Source of the DNA: Natronorubrum texcoconense
Lineage (GTDB): Archaea; Halobacteriota; Halobacteria; Halobacteriales; Natrialbaceae
Length of the DNA stretch: 64,000 bases
Reading direction: 5' to 3'
Assembly: GCF_900100335.1 (NCBI RefSeq)
Contig: NZ_FNFE01000003.1
Coordinates: forward strand, 393,631 to 457,630
Shown piece after piece: positions 1 to 9,726 of this stretch. The notes beneath the pieces are model-generated. The model ran no database searches and was not told where the DNA came from. It saw only the letters and a program-made list of their open reading frames with translations. Made by a program: the position numbers and the translations under genes. Position 1 is the first letter of the stretch. Each line of letters starts with the position of its first letter.

Positions 1-258
1 GAGTTCGCCGTCGGCCGTTCGGCCGAAGACGTGCACGATCGGTCGCTCCTCGTCGCCGTAGCCGGCGATGGTGTAGTCCACCTGCATCACGGCGAGTTCG
101 AGTTCGCCGTCGGCCTCGGGAACCGCCTCCTCGACGACGTCGATCACGTCGGTACCGTCCGAGCCGCCGTTGCCGGCGATGGCTTTCGCTTCCTCCGCCG
201 GTCGCTCGGCGGACTCGTCGGAAAATGCCTCGAGTCCAGTTTGGCCCGCCTCAGTCAT
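1..258 (-). CDS. polB: DNA polymerase family B, N-terminal fragment
   Basis: This is the first 86 codons of a gene that runs off the left edge on the minus strand. The product begins MTEAGQTGLEAFSDE, then has an acidic linker (about residues 15-35) with GNGGSDGTDV, and then reaches VDYTIAGYGDEERPIVHVFG and RTADGEL, which I recognise as the start of the N-terminal domain of haloarchaeal replicative PolB. The family copies DNA at the replication fork and proofreads through a 3'-5' exonuclease. The catalytic motifs lie outside the window, so the call rests on the N-terminus only. Position next to mre11/rad50 and panA also fits the haloarchaeal gene order I recall. Confidence 0.82.
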   Translation of the reverse strand, partial: MTEAGQTGLEAFSDESAERPAEEAKAIAGNGGSDGTDVIDVVEEAVPEADGELELAVMQVDYTIAGYGDEERPIVHVFGRTADGEL

Positions 259-399
259 GGTATCGGGGTTGGAAGCGATCGAATAAAAACCCCCATACTT
301 CGGCTGGTCGTCCCGCTCGCACGACCCGGCGGGTTCCCTCCGAGTTTTGCAGGGGCAACAAGACATATAATGTGGTAACACATACCATAGCATCAGGTG

Positions 400-582
400 A
401 TGGAAGTGTCCACCGAAGTGAACGACGATACGACGGATCGAAGCGAGCCGCGTAGTGAACCCGAGGGCACCGCGACAGTCGAGTCCTACGAGACGGAGGA
501 CGGTGTCGTGTTCTACGATGCCGAGAACCCGCTCGCGTGGGTAGAGACCTCCCAGACGCTCACGCTCACGGAACTCGCCTGA
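400..582 (+). CDS. Small acidic haloarchaeal protein (DUF7331-like)
   Basis: The 60-residue product is strongly acidic and has no membrane segment or cysteine. The N-terminal half is low-complexity (Asp, Glu, Thr, Arg) and the C-terminal half, ESYETEDGVVFYDAENPLAW followed by VETSQTLTLTELA, looks folded and conserved. I recognise this as a small protein widespread in Halobacteria, filed under a DUF (DUF7331 from memory). A GTG lies in frame three bases upstream of the chosen ATG and could also serve. The gene is divergent from polB. Function is unknown. Confidence 0.6.
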   Translation: MEVSTEVNDDTTDRSEPRSEPEGTATVESYETEDGVVFYDAENPLAWVETSQTLTLTELA

Positions 583-673
583 TCGATCTATCGACTGTAC
601 TGAACGCCGCCGAACGCGAACCGCCCCACCCCGAACGCGAACGTTTTTTGGGTTACTCGCCGACGATTCGACT

Positions 674-1216
674 GTGGGACTCGACCGGAGCGAACACGAA
701 CCCGACGAGTACGACCCCGAGGAGGAGTTCAGGGACCCGGAGAGCGACTCCCTGACGATTCCACAGGTCCCGACCGAGAACGCGGGGTCGGATCTGCGCT
801 CCGATCTGAAATCGGAGTTCGAGGAGGATGCGATCCCGGAGCCCGAGTTTTCGGCGGCGGAAACCGACGTCGACGGAGAGACGCTCAAGAACTTCTGGGC
901 GCTGGTGCTCGTCATCAACGCCGCCGTACTGGCGTACGCGCTCGCAGCGCTGTTTCTGGTCTTCGAAGGGGCGACCACGTACGCCGGTTACCTGTTCGCC
1001 GCCGGACTCGTCCTCACCGGGTTCGGTATTCAGCGATATCGAACCGTTCGGCGCGACATCGAGTCCGACTCGAGCACGACCGATCCAGCGGGCGACTCGG
1101 CTGAGGGATCGTCGAGGGACGACAGGACCGACGAGGCGACGGCGAGCGGTAGAGAAACGGACACTACGGGAGCTTCCGACGATGATCAGACGGGCAAAGC
1201 GGTGGACGACGATTAG
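674..1216 (+). CDS. Two-helix membrane protein with acidic cytoplasmic tails
   Basis: The 180-residue protein begins at GTG. Residues 1-70 are acidic and proline-rich, residues 74-96 (NFWALVLVINAAVLAYALAA) and 100-119 are two transmembrane helices, and residues 125-180 form an acidic Ser/Thr/Asp-rich tail after a short basic stop-transfer stretch (RYRTVRR). This architecture matches a haloarchaeal DUF (DUF7322 from memory). It probably sits in the cytoplasmic membrane with both ends on the same side. No catalytic residue is visible. It shares its direction with the winged-helix gene downstream, but the 107-base gap argues against tight coupling. Confidence 0.65.
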   Translation: MGLDRSEHEPDEYDPEEEFRDPESDSLTIPQVPTENAGSDLRSDLKSEFEEDAIPEPEFSAAETDVDGETLKNFWALVLVINAAVLAYALAALFLVFEGATTYAGYLFAAGLVLTGFGIQRYRTVRRDIESDSSTTDPAGDSAEGSSRDDRTDEATASGRETDTTGASDDDQTGKAVDDD

Positions 1217-1323
1217 ACGAACGGGACGACGAAGGACAACGCCGATCGGAAATAGTTGATCGCAGGCGAAACTACTTCAGGAGGAGTCACCCAACAACAA
1301 TCATCGGCCGATCACGACCGATC

Positions 1324-1794
1324 ATGAAAACCGTCCAAGACGACACCGGCAAACGATATCTGCTTCTCAAACGGTCCGAACACGCGAGCCTCGTCCGCGA
1401 CCCGCAGAACGGCAACGAGTGTTACGTCCAGAACGACCGTCTCGAGGATCTCGAGAGCGAATCCGCACTCGAGACGGCCACGGGTTGCGTGAGCGATCCG
1501 GTGAAGACGCTCCTGACGAACGTCCACGACGAGGCGACGCTCGGACTGCTCGTCGAACTCGAGGAGCGCGGCCCGCTCGGCGTCCGCACCCTTCTCAACG
1601 CCTACGACTTCTGCGAGAGCGATCTCCACGGGCGACTCACAGTGTTGACGGCGGCCGGGCTCATCGAGGAGGCCGAGGTCGGCGGCGAGCGCGGCTATCG
1701 GGTTACGGAGACGTGCGGTCGCGCACTCGAGGTGATCCGCGTCGACGCGGGCGAGGAACCGTCCGCTACAGCGGAGACGTCCGACGTCTCGTAG
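1324..1794 (+). CDS. Winged-helix DNA-binding protein beside rad50
   Basis: This 156-residue protein has an N-terminal region (KTVQDDTGKRYLLLKRSEHA) that looks like a small beta domain, then a winged-helix domain at about residues 65-140 with a recognisable helix-turn-helix (TLLNAYDFCESDLHGRLTVL followed by TAAGLIEEAEVGGERGYRVT). The last residues are Ser/Thr-rich and disordered. It is a haloarchaeal family (DUF7346 from memory), often found close to rad50/mre11. It is convergent with rad50 (82 bases between stops). A transcription-factor role is inferred from the fold only; its targets are unknown. Confidence 0.7.
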   Translation: MKTVQDDTGKRYLLLKRSEHASLVRDPQNGNECYVQNDRLEDLESESALETATGCVSDPVKTLLTNVHDEATLGLLVELEERGPLGVRTLLNAYDFCESDLHGRLTVLTAAGLIEEAEVGGERGYRVTETCGRALEVIRVDAGEEPSATAETSDVS

Positions 1795-1876
1795 AGTGAA
1801 CTGAACGAAAGTCAGTCTTGACGCGCCTGCCACCCACTCCTCGCTTAGAGAAGGCCAACCCTCGAGCGGCTCACTC

Positions 1877-4570
1877 TCAGTCGGAGGCGAGCAGTTCGAT
1901 CTCCGGCGGCTCACCGCGCTCGAGTCGCGAGCGGTTCGACGTCGCGTCCTTTTCGACGCTGACCAGCGAGTCCGCCGCGCCGACGAGTTCCTCGTCGTGG
2001 CTGACGACCACGATCTGTTCGACGCCCAGATCGCGCATGGATTCCACCAGCGAGACGAGCTGCGTGACGTGACCCGAGTCGAGGAAGACGGTCGGCTCGT
2101 CCAGAATCAGCGGCGGCATCGGCGCCGCTCCCTCGACGCCCTCGGCGAGCAGGCGATAGATCGCACAGCGGAGGCTGAGGTTGAACAGCGCGCGTTCGCC
2201 GCCCGAGAGCTGTTCGGGCTCGAGCGCTTCGCCGTCTTTCTGGTAGACGGTCAGCCGGTACTCGCCGTCCAGATCGATCGCCGCGTAGGAGTCGTTCTGG
2301 TAGACCAGATCGAACGTCTCGTTGAGCAACCGCTCGAGGGTCTCGACGTTGCGCTGGCGCAGTTCCGACCGCAGGTCGGCGTAGGTCGCCTGCAGCGTCT
2401 CGGCCTCGTCGTACAGCGACTCGAGGCGCTCGCAGCGCTCTTCGAGTCCCGCCAGTTCCTCGCGTCGTTCCTCGAGTTCCTCGAGTTCGCGCTCGACGGC
2501 GCCGATCGCGTTCTGGAGGTTCGTCCGCTTTTCCTCGAGTTTCTCGAGTTTCGTGTCGACCTTCTCGATGTAGTTTTCCGCGTTCTGCTTGTCCTCGCGG
2601 GCGGTCGCGACCCGGTCCTCGTCGAACTCGGACTCGAGGTCGCGCTTGCGCTCGCGTTTGCTCGAGAGCGTCTCGCGGCGCTCGTCGTTCATCGTCTGCC
2701 AGTCCTGCCGACGCTCCCGGCGGTTCTCGACGTCGGTCGCGAGCTCTGCGCGCTCGGCGTCGATATCGGCGACGCGGCGCAGCGACTCGAGCGTCTCCTT
2801 GATCTCGCCGCGTTCGGTGTTGATCGCACCGAGTTCGGATCGAGTGTCGTCGACCTCGCCCTCGAGTTCGTCGGCTTTCGCGCGGTTCTCCTCCGCGTCG
2901 GTCTCGTACTCCTCGGCGTCCTCGCGCAGTCGGTCGCGCTGCTCGCGTCGATCCGCGAGCGTCTCGCGCTTTTCGGCGACCAGCGTCTCGATATTGTCGC
3001 GGTTCTCCTCGAGTCGGTCGACTTGCCGTTCGGCCTCCCGAAGCTCCTCGGCGCGCTCGATCCGCTCGTCGAGGTCGTCGCGCTCGGCCTCGAGATCCTC
3101 GAGTCGCCCCTCGCGGTCGGCGAGTTCCTCGCGTTTCTCGTCGAGCACGTCGACGTGCGGCGAGTCTTCGACGGGTTGACCGCACTCCGGACACTTCCCT
3201 TCCTCGAGCAGCCGTTCGCCCTCCTCGATCGCGTTCTCGACGGTTCGGATGTCGGCCGTGACGTCGCCGATTTCGTTCGTCAGCTCCTGACGGTCGGTCT
3301 CGAGGGAGTCGATCCGGTCGGCTGCCTCGCCGAACTCGATCGGTGCGTCAGTGAAGCGATCCCGTGCGGTCTCGATCTGCTCCTCGAGATCCTCGAGGTC
3401 CGATTCGCGGTCCTCGATTGCGCTCTCGTCACTCTCGAGCGTCGCTTCGAGTTCGTCGGCCTCCTCGCGTGCGGCCTCGGCTTGTGACTCGAGGTCGTCG
3501 GCTTCATCGCGAAGGCGTTCGATTTCGCCGGTGGTCTCCGTGATCGAGACGCGAACGTCCTCGAGGTCGTCCCGCAGTTCCTCGTCGCGAGCCTCGAGAT
3601 CTGCGATTCGTTCGTCGACCGCGTCCGCTCGATCGCCGCCGTCGGATCCGGCGTCGAGGTCGACCTCTGCCAGCAGTCCTTCGCGCTCGGCAGCGAGTTC
3701 CTCGCGTCGCTCCTCGAGGTCGCGGATCTCGTCTTTCGCGTCCTCGCGCTCGCGTTCGGTCTCCTCGATCTTCGATCGGAGGTCGTCGATATCGGCCTCG
3801 AGCGTCTCGATCTCCTCGCGCGTCTCCTCGTGGCGCTCGAGGACGTCCTCGGCGGTCTCCAGCGTTTTTCGTGCCTGCTCGCGCTGGTCTTCGAAGCGGT
3901 CGATATCCTCTGTCACGTCGGCCTGGTTGGACTCGAGGTTGTTGAGGCGCTCGTGGAGTCCCTTCTCCTCCTTTTGTTCGACCTGCTGGCGGACGTTCTC
4001 GAGGACCTCCCGCTGGCCGTCGAGCACCGACTTGACCCCGAGGCGGGCGTCGCTGGCCCGTTCGCGGTAGTCCTCGAGCGCCCCCAGCTGGAGGAGGTCG
4101 TCGATCATGTCCTGACGGTCGCTCGGCGAGGCGTGGATCAGTTTGTTGACCTCGCCCTGGCGGACGTACGCGCAGTTGACGAACGCCTCGGCGTCCATGC
4201 GCAGGAGTTCGGTGATCTCCCGGCGAACGTCGCGGGCGCCCTCGATCGTCTCGCTGGGCGTCTCGAGGACACACTTCGTCGTCGTCGCCCGATCGCCTCG
4301 GAGCTTGAGGTGGCGCTCGATGTGGTACTCGCGGCCGTCGTGGGTGAAGTGGAGTTCGACCTCCGCTTCCTCCTCGCCGGTCGTGATCACGTCGTCTAAG
4401 GTTCGGTCGTCCAGCGCCTTCGACCCGTAGAGCGCGAAGAACACGGCCTCGAGCAGCGTCGACTTCCCGCTGCCGTTGACGCCGTGGACGACGGTGACGC
4501 CGTGCTCGAGACCGAGGTCGGCCTCCCCGTAACACTTGAAGTTCAGCAGGCGGACGCGGTCGACTTTCAC
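1877..4570 (-). CDS. rad50: DNA double-strand break repair ATPase Rad50
   Basis: The 897-residue protein has all the hallmarks of Rad50. There is a Walker A (GVNGSGKST, near residue 32), a long heptad-rich coiled coil dominated by Glu and Arg, a central zinc hook CPECGQPV near residue 458, a second coiled coil, and at the C-terminus the ABC signature [10 protein letters not shown] and Walker [12 protein letters not shown]. Rad50 dimerises through the hook and drives Mre11 on broken DNA ends. Its ATG overlaps the mre11 stop by four bases (ATGA), so the two are translationally coupled. Length is normal for the family. The coiled coil gives very long spurious open frames on the opposite strand. 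Confidence 0.97.
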   Translation of the reverse strand: MKVDRVRLLNFKCYGEADLGLEHGVTVVHGVNGSGKSTLLEAVFFALYGSKALDDRTLDDVITTGEEEAEVELHFTHDGREYHIERHLKLRGDRATTTKCVLETPSETIEGARDVRREITELLRMDAEAFVNCAYVRQGEVNKLIHASPSDRQDMIDDLLQLGALEDYRERASDARLGVKSVLDGQREVLENVRQQVEQKEEKGLHERLNNLESNQADVTEDIDRFEDQREQARKTLETAEDVLERHEETREEIETLEADIDDLRSKIEETEREREDAKDEIRDLEERREELAAEREGLLAEVDLDAGSDGGDRADAVDERIADLEARDEELRDDLEDVRVSITETTGEIERLRDEADDLESQAEAAREEADELEATLESDESAIEDRESDLEDLEEQIETARDRFTDAPIEFGEAADRIDSLETDRQELTNEIGDVTADIRTVENAIEEGERLLEEGKCPECGQPVEDSPHVDVLDEKREELADREGRLEDLEAERDDLDERIERAEELREAERQVDRLEENRDNIETLVAEKRETLADRREQRDRLREDAEEYETDAEENRAKADELEGEVDDTRSELGAINTERGEIKETLESLRRVADIDAERAELATDVENRRERRQDWQTMNDERRETLSSKRERKRDLESEFDEDRVATAREDKQNAENYIEKVDTKLEKLEEKRTNLQNAIGAVERELEELEERREELAGLEERCERLESLYDEAETLQATYADLRSELRQRNVETLERLLNETFDLVYQNDSYAAIDLDGEYRLTVYQKDGEALEPEQLSGGERALFNLSLRCAIYRLLAEGVEGAAPMPPLILDEPTVFLDSGHVTQLVSLVESMRDLGVEQIVVVSHDEELVGAADSLVSVEKDATSNRSRLERGEPPEIELLASD

Positions 4571-6072
4571 GCGAAATCACCCAGCGAGGCGTCGGCATCG
4601 GCTGGACTATCGGCCTCGGAGTCGGCGTCCGACTCCGGGTTCTCGGTGGACGGTTCGTCAGTGTCTGTCTCCGGGTTTTCCACAGACGATTCGTCAGTAT
4701 TTGTCTCCGAGGCGTTCGATGGCGGTTCGTGCTCGTCGGGATTCGCCTCGGTCGCATCCGAAGTCGGCTCGCCGCCGTCGGTGTCGGCGGTCGCCGCGTC
4801 GATCACCGCTTCGACCGCGCTCTCCTCGAGGCCATCACTCTCGTCGACGGTATCGATCTCCGTCGCGGCCGATTCTTCGGCCTCGGCACCGCCCTCGAGT
4901 TGGTCCGCGACCGTCGTCACGTCCGCGTCGTCGGGACTGCGTTCGGGTGCGGGGTCGAACGCCGAGGTGTCGTCCTCGAGTAAGTCCCGAACGCGTCGTT
5001 CGACGGTTTCGCGAACGTTCGCGTCTACGAGGTCGTCGTCTCGGACGGTCTCGTCGATGTTCCGGGCCGCATCGCTCAGGCCGAGTTCGCGGACGCGTTC
5101 GCGGACGGCTGCGTCCGGATCGGCGAAACTCACCGAGACCTCCTCGTCCTCGTCGGGCAGATCTCGGCGGTCGTTCACGCGAGCGACGAGCGCGCCGCGG
5201 TCGATGGCGGCTCCCTCGACCGTCGCCGGCGTGATCGGTTTGCCCTCGCCCTCGACCGTGACGACGACCACCGCGTCCTCGAGGTCGTACTCCCGAACCC
5301 GTTCCTGAATCCGGTCGACGCCCTCGCCGGGCTCGAGGTCGACGTCGACGAAGACGAACTCGCGGGTGTCGGTGAGGCCGCGACGACTGATTCCTACGGT
5401 ATTGTCCTCGAAATCGACGAGGTTGTACCCCCGGTTCTCGCGCTCGCTGGCGCTCGCGCGTTCCGTCGAGCCGCAGTAGGTGACCCAGGTGTCGAGCACC
5501 TCTGCTGTGTCCGGTTTGTGGTTGTCTCCGAGGAGGACGGCGTCGAAGTCGACGGTCGACTCGGAGAGCAGTCGTTCCGTGTCCCAGTCGGCGTGGGCGA
5601 ACGGCTCGAACAGCCCGTGGCTCACGAGGGTCGCGTGCTCGGCCTCGTCGGGCGTCGGAGCGAAGTCGTACTCGAGGTCGTCGCGTCTCGAGCGCGGAAC
5701 GAAATCCAGGCCGTAGACGGCCACGTCGTCGATCAGTTCGGGTTCGGCTCCGAGTCGCGTCGCGAGGCCGAGATCGGCAAAGAGGTCGAGCCACTGCGCG
5801 TCCCGTTTGGACTCGTGGTTGCCGACGACGGCGAGAAAGGGGATGTCGGCGTCGGCGAGCGTGCGGAGGATTTCGACGGTACCCTGCAGATCGATTAGTC
5901 CCGGCCGCCGGTCGTGAAAGAGGTCGCCGGCGTGGATCACGGCGTCGACGTCGTCCGCGACCGCGTCGTCGACGACGGAGCGAAAGGCCTCGAGAAAGTC
6001 CTGTCGTCGCTCGGGCGCGTTGTACTGCTGGTAGCCGATGTGGGTGTCGCCCGTGTGGATAACCCGCGTCAT
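4567..6072 (-). CDS. mre11: DNA double-strand break repair nuclease Mre11
   Basis: The 501-residue protein starts [20 protein letters not shown], which is the first phosphoesterase metal motif (D9, H11). [14 protein letters not shown] gives the second Asp, [10 protein letters not shown] the Asn-His, and LVSHG and LLGDNHKPD follow. These bind two Mn ions for 3'-5' exonuclease and endonuclease activity in the Mre11-Rad50 complex. After about residue 370 the protein becomes a long acidic, low-complexity tail with repeated Asp-Glu-Pro-Ser and Glu-Asn-Pro-Glu units, which is unusual in length compared with non-halophilic Mre11. It is the first gene of the mre11-rad50 operon. Confidence 0.97.
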   Translation of the reverse strand: MTRVIHTGDTHIGYQQYNAPERRQDFLEAFRSVVDDAVADDVDAVIHAGDLFHDRRPGLIDLQGTVEILRTLADADIPFLAVVGNHESKRDAQWLDLFADLGLATRLGAEPELIDDVAVYGLDFVPRSRRDDLEYDFAPTPDEAEHATLVSHGLFEPFAHADWDTERLLSESTVDFDAVLLGDNHKPDTAEVLDTWVTYCGSTERASASERENRGYNLVDFEDNTVGISRRGLTDTREFVFVDVDLEPGEGVDRIQERVREYDLEDAVVVVTVEGEGKPITPATVEGAAIDRGALVARVNDRRDLPDEDEEVSVSFADPDAAVRERVRELGLSDAARNIDETVRDDDLVDANVRETVERRVRDLLEDDTSAFDPAPERSPDDADVTTVADQLEGGAEAEESAATEIDTVDESDGLEESAVEAVIDAATADTDGGEPTSDATEANPDEHEPPSNASETNTDESSVENPETDTDEPSTENPESDADSEADSPADADASLGDFA

Positions 6073-6295
6073 TGTCGCCTCGTTGGCAGGCCCGCCCTAA
6101 AGGGGTTCCGCGACCGTAGTGAAAGTGAAACGAAGTGTGTGTAGCAGCGGGTGTATCGTGACAGGGAGAAATGCCCCCCGAAACAGCCGATTGACAGTAC
6201 TTCGCGCAGTGGCGCGCGCTGTCGTCCGACCGAACGATAGTGAGGGCGGTCGATACACCGTGCGAGGGATGAGTGAGGGAGCGTAGCGACTGAAC

Positions 6296-6404
6296 GAATC
6301 GGCTGGGGAGGACGTGGAAATCCTCGTGTCCACGTTTGCAGAACGCTTGCCTACGAGTTGCCCACCCTGGCGGCTAGGGATTCCACGTCCTCCCCAGCCG
6401 ATTC
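6296..6404. repeat. 24-nt perfect inverted repeat with 61-nt spacer
   Basis: Positions 6296-6319 and 6381-6404 are perfect reverse complements over 24 bases, with core GGCTGGGGAGGACGTGGAA on the left arm. The 61-base spacer (6320-6380) contains no convincing coding frame. The repeat lies in the 618-base gene-free stretch 6073-6691 between mre11 and the MarR-like gene. The arms resemble, from memory, sequences found near TnpB-type (IS200/IS605) elements in haloarchaea, but no transposase is present. It could be a remnant, a miniature element, or part of a structured RNA. Confidence 0.75.
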
Positions 6405-6435
6405 ACTCGCTCCCGAAAGTCGCTCGTTCATCCAA

Positions 6436-6458
6436 TGGAAGACGCTTCGCGTCTTCCA
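6436..6458. repeat. 10-bp perfect hairpin, 3-nt loop
   Basis: TGGAAGACGC (6436-6445) pairs perfectly with GCGTCTTCCA (6449-6458) around the loop TTC. It lies 32 bases beyond the larger inverted repeat at 6296-6404. A further weaker pairing (CGCGAC near 6479 with GTCGCG near 6503) follows. The series of stems suggests the stretch 6296-6510 can fold as RNA or as single-stranded DNA. The rest of the 6073-6691 gap shows no gene. Confidence 0.6.
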
Positions 6459-6691
6459 AGCCGTCACTCGCTACCGCTCGCGACGACCTCGCACGGTACC
6501 GAGTCGCGTCTCGTTACTCACTCGCCGCGACTCAGCGCGCGCCACCGCACACCCAAGACCGGCACCCGGAACCCAAGCTAGTCCGGAGTCCGGAATAGAA
6601 CGTCGGGAGGCCGTACCGCCTGATCGAACCAAAAGAGAAGAATCCGAGGAGGAAAACGAACCGTCGACGCGTCGATCGCTCGACCGTCTAG

Positions 6692-6961
6692 TCAGGCTTC
6701 GATATCGAGACTGTACAGTCGCTTGCGCGCGTCCGAAAAGGAAAAGCGCGAGTCGATCACGTGCTCGTCGTCGAGGCGGTTCAGCGCGTACCGAACCGTC
6801 CGCGAGGGGAGCAGCGTCTCGTCGGCGATCTGCTGTTGGGTCATCGTTTCGTTGTACTCGAGCACCTTCGCGACGAGTTTGGCGCTCGGTGGAAGTTCTT
6901 TGACGTCGTCCCACGTTCCCCGCGTTTCGGTCTCGTGTCGCAGCGACTCTGAAGCACTCAT
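6692..6961 (-). CDS. MarR-like winged-helix regulator
   Basis: This 89-residue single-domain protein has a winged helix in residues 20-80: ELPPSAKLVAKVLEYNETM, then QQQIADETLLPSRTVRYALN as the helix-turn-helix, then the wing RLDDEHVIDSRFSFSDARKR. It is a small haloarchaeal MarR/TrmB-type DNA-binding protein and is divergent from panA with 124 bases between starts. That is an arrangement I recall as conserved in Halobacteria, so a role in regulating panA or itself is plausible but not shown. No ligand domain is present. Confidence 0.8.
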   Translation of the reverse strand: MSASESLRHETETRGTWDDVKELPPSAKLVAKVLEYNETMTQQQIADETLLPSRTVRYALNRLDDEHVIDSRFSFSDARKRLYSLDIEA

Positions 6962-7085
6962 CAGTACACCGTAGCCGATACAGCGTGATAATATTTTCTG
7001 TTTCGAAAAATGCCCTCTAGTAATACGTCTGGCGGGGGTGCACCGACCCGAAGTCTCTTATGAACCAACACCCAAAGGACGGGTG
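6962..7085. promoter_or_regulatory. Divergent promoter region between MarR-like gene and panA
   Basis: On the minus strand the stretch reads CGAAACAGAAAATATTATCA (about 6986-7005). It has a BRE-like CGAAAC followed by an A/T box about 30 bases before the ATG at 6961, as expected for a leaderless haloarchaeal transcript. On the plus strand CCGAAGTCTCTTATGAA (7048-7064) gives a BRE/TATA-like element about 25-30 bases before the panA ATG. Both calls are by eye. Confidence 0.5.
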
Positions 7086-8303
7086 ATGAGCGACACCGTG
7101 GACGACGTCGACCTCCCATACGACGAGGACGAGGCGTCCCAACAGGAGAAGATCCAGGCACTCGAGGACCGACTCGAGATCCTCGAGGCGCAAAACGAGG
7201 AGATGCGGGACAAGCTCCTCGACGCCAACGCCGAGAACAACAAGTACCAGCAGAAACTCGAGCGGCTGACCCACGAGAACAAGAAGCTCAAGCAGTCCCC
7301 GCTGTTCGTCGCCACCGTCCAGGAGATCACGGACGAAGGCGTCATCATCAAACAGCACGGGAACAACCAGGAGGCCCTCACCGAGGTCACCGACGAGATG
7401 CGCGACGACATCGACCCCGACGCCCGCGTCGCGGTCAACAACTCCCTTTCTATCGTCAAGACGCTCTCCAACGAAACTGACGTGCGCGCTCGCGTGATGG
7501 AAGTCACCGAGAGCCCCGAAGTCAGCTACGAGGATATCGGCGGACTCGAAGAACAGATGCAGGAGGTTCGCGAAACCGTCGAGATGCCGCTCGAGAAGCC
7601 CGACGCGTTCAAAGACGTCGGGATCGACCCGCCGAGCGGCGTTCTACTCTACGGGCCGCCGGGCACGGGCAAGACGATGCTCGCGAAAGCGGTCGCCAAC
7701 CAGACCGACGCCACCTTCATCAAGATGGCCGGTTCGGAACTGGTCCACAAGTTCATCGGCGAAGGTGCCAAACTCGTCCGCGACCTGTTCAAGGTCGCCC
7801 GCGAGCACGAACCCGCCGTCATCTTCATCGACGAGATCGACGCCATCGCGGCCAAGCGAACCGAATCCAAGACCTCCGGCGACGCCGAGGTCCAGCGGAC
7901 GATGATGCAGCTCCTCTCGGAGATGGACGGCTTCGAGGACCGCGGCGAAATCCGCATTATCGCCGCCACGAACCGGTTCGACATGCTCGACCGCGCCATC
8001 CTCCGGCCCGGCCGATTCGACCGCCTCATCGAGGTGCCGAAGCCGAACGAGGAGGGACGCGAGATCATCTTCCAGATCCACACCCGCGGCATGAACGTCG
8101 CCGACGATGTCGACTTCGCCGAGTTAGCCCTCGAAGCCGAGGAGGCCTCCGGCGCCGACGTCAAGGCGATCTGTACGGAAGCCGGGATGTTCGCCATCCG
8201 CGACGACCGCACGGAGATTCGGATGGAGGACTTCCGCAACGCCTGGGACAAGGTGCAGGCGGACTCCGAGACCAACGACGAAGTCTCGAAGACTTTCGCC
8301 TGA
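7086..8303 (+). CDS. panA: Proteasome-activating nucleotidase (PAN, AAA ATPase)
   Basis: The 405-residue product has an N-terminal coiled coil (residues 17-75), an OB-like domain (about 76-135), and a AAA module. The module has Walker A GPPGTGKT near residue 189, Walker B FIDEIDA near 247, and the second region of homology ATNRFDMLDRAILRPGRFDR. PAN unfolds substrates and feeds them to the 20S proteasome. I chose ATG 7086 because an upstream in-frame extension would read through the promoter. The C-terminus ends KTFA rather than a clean HbYX motif. It is transcribed alone. Confidence 0.96.
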   Translation: MSDTVDDVDLPYDEDEASQQEKIQALEDRLEILEAQNEEMRDKLLDANAENNKYQQKLERLTHENKKLKQSPLFVATVQEITDEGVIIKQHGNNQEALTEVTDEMRDDIDPDARVAVNNSLSIVKTLSNETDVRARVMEVTESPEVSYEDIGGLEEQMQEVRETVEMPLEKPDAFKDVGIDPPSGVLLYGPPGTGKTMLAKAVANQTDATFIKMAGSELVHKFIGEGAKLVRDLFKVAREHEPAVIFIDEIDAIAAKRTESKTSGDAEVQRTMMQLLSEMDGFEDRGEIRIIAATNRFDMLDRAILRPGRFDRLIEVPKPNEEGREIIFQIHTRGMNVADDVDFAELALEAEEASGADVKAICTEAGMFAIRDDRTEIRMEDFRNAWDKVQADSETNDEVSKTFA

Positions 8304-8506
8304 ATCCGCAGTTTCCTCCTGTTTCGCACAGCAGATCGCACCAGCGTCGGCTCAGCAGCAGCCCAGCATCAGCGCTCGACGCTCAAGACTACGACGAAAA
8401 ATACCGGGAGTACCAACTCGGTCTGTCGACGCTGTCGGACCGTGCAACGAGAGGCACGAGACGAGCGCGTTCGAAGCCGATCGACGTCAGTGGCGACTCT
8501 GGCCCG

Positions 8507-8644
8507 CTACAGGGCCGCGAAGAGCAGCCACGGGACGATGAACAGGGCGACGGTCAACACCGCGAGGATCAGTAGATAACCGATACCGGTTCCGACCGCG
8601 GTGAGCCACGCCGGATGCTCGAACTCGTTGAGATCGACTGCCAT
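8507..8644 (-). CDS. 45-residue single-span membrane protein
   Basis: Starting at the ATG at 8644, this tiny protein has a short polar head (MAVDLNEFEHPAWLTAV), then one long hydrophobic helix (TGIGYLLILAVLTVALFIVP) to the C-terminus. This is a typical haloarchaeal microprotein, and I recall similar proteins near panA. The frame extends further upstream to an ATG at 8722, but that extension is Arg-rich and non-haloarchaeal in character, so I rejected it. The 203-base gap before it (8304-8506) shows no gene. Function unknown. Confidence 0.6.
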   Translation of the reverse strand: MAVDLNEFEHPAWLTAVGTGIGYLLILAVLTVALFIVPWLLFAAL

Positions 8645-8758
8645 ACTGCTACCGTCCGGTGAGACGAGTATAAACGTACCGAAAATTGGGATCGACCGGC
8701 GACGCCAACGCGACGGCGCCACTGACGACAGGTACCGCCATGGCCGGCACGGCGACGG

Positions 8759-8932
8759 CTACCGCCACGCCTCGAGCGAAGCGGCGTCTCGCTCGACCAT
8801 CGAGAGCCACGTCTCGTCCCGCGCGATGTCAGCGATGACGAGGTGTGACTGCCCATCGATCTCGTCGACTGCAGCGACGACGTCGCCGTCGTCTTCCAGC
8901 TGACTCCCGACTGCTTCGGCCTCGAGTGTCAT
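8759..8932 (-). CDS. Small acidic haloarchaeal protein (DUF7556-like)
   Basis: The 57-residue product MTLEAEAVGSQLEDDGDVVA continues with AVDEIDGQSHLVIADIARDE and ends LSMVERDAASLEAWR. It is soluble, acidic and compact. The pattern matches a short haloarchaeal family (DUF7556 from memory). A start at 8959 (MHNQDQSTTM) is possible but adds a sequence unlike the body. Function is unknown. Confidence 0.6.
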   Translation of the reverse strand: MTLEAEAVGSQLEDDGDVVAAVDEIDGQSHLVIADIARDETWLSMVERDAASLEAWR

Positions 8933-9174
8933 AGTTGTTGATTGATCTTGGTTATGCATGAATGTTTCGGCATGGTCCTGATCGGCGGTTAAAGATTTTA
9001 GAAATAGCGGATAAACACCGGACAAATGAGTCTATTAGCGGGATTAATTTGAGGTAAGGAACCTACGCTGTCGCACACTCTCTCGCGACGACTGGACCGA
9101 CTCTCGCTCGAGTCGCGTCGACTCGAAAACGTGTTCCGGACCGTTTTTACCGGGTGACTGGCTAGGAGCAGTCA

Positions 9175-9726
9175 ATGACGACGATCGTCGTGGTGGACAA
9201 TCACGGACAGTTCACCCACCTCGAGCGCCGGGCGCTTCGCGACCTCGGCGTCGACACGGACCTGATCGACAACGAAACACCCCCCGAGGAGGTCGACGCC
9301 GACGGCGTCGTCCTCTCCGGCGGTCCCGATATGGACCGAATCGGCCGCTCCGCCGACTACCTCGAGGGCGACGTCCCCGTCCTCGGCATCTGTCTCGGCA
9401 TGCAGCTGATCGCCGAGGAACTCGGCGGCCGCGTCGGCAGCGGCGAGTACGGCGGCTACGCCGACGTCACCGTCGATATCGTCGACGAGGAGGATCCGCT
9501 GACCGGTTCGCTCCACCCTGAAACCCGCGTCTGGGCGAGCCACGCCGACGAGGTCAAGGAACTCCCGGAGGGGTTCGAACTCACCGCGAAAAGCGACGTC
9601 TGCGGCGTCGAAGCCATGAGCGACACCGACCGCGACCTCTACGGCGTCCAGTGGCACCCCGAGGTCGCCCACACCGAGGAGGGCGACGAGATCTTCGAGA
9701 ACTTCCTCGAGATCTGCGAACGGTAG
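9175..9726 (+). CDS. guaAa: GMP synthase, glutamine amidotransferase subunit
   Basis: This 183-residue class I glutamine amidotransferase releases ammonia from glutamine for the conversion of XMP to GMP. The oxyanion strand is VVLSGGPDM (46-54), the nucleophile is Cys73 in GICLGMQLI, and the other catalytic residues are His161 and Glu163 in GVQWHPEVAH. The archaeal enzyme is split, and the ATP-pyrophosphatase subunit (GuaAb) is not in this window. GTTTTTACCGGG lies about 25-30 bases before the start and may hold the TATA box. Confidence 0.95.
   Translation: MTTIVVVDNHGQFTHLERRALRDLGVDTDLIDNETPPEEVDADGVVLSGGPDMDRIGRSADYLEGDVPVLGICLGMQLIAEELGGRVGSGEYGGYADVTVDIVDEEDPLTGSLHPETRVWASHADEVKELPEGFELTAKSDVCGVEAMSDTDRDLYGVQWHPEVAHTEEGDEIFENFLEICER

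Noticed and set aside
1997..3487. A nearly 500-codon open frame on the plus strand across rad50
   Set aside because: It is the antisense of the Rad50 coiled coil and exists only because GC-rich third positions leave few stops. Its sequence has no haloarchaeal character or domain.
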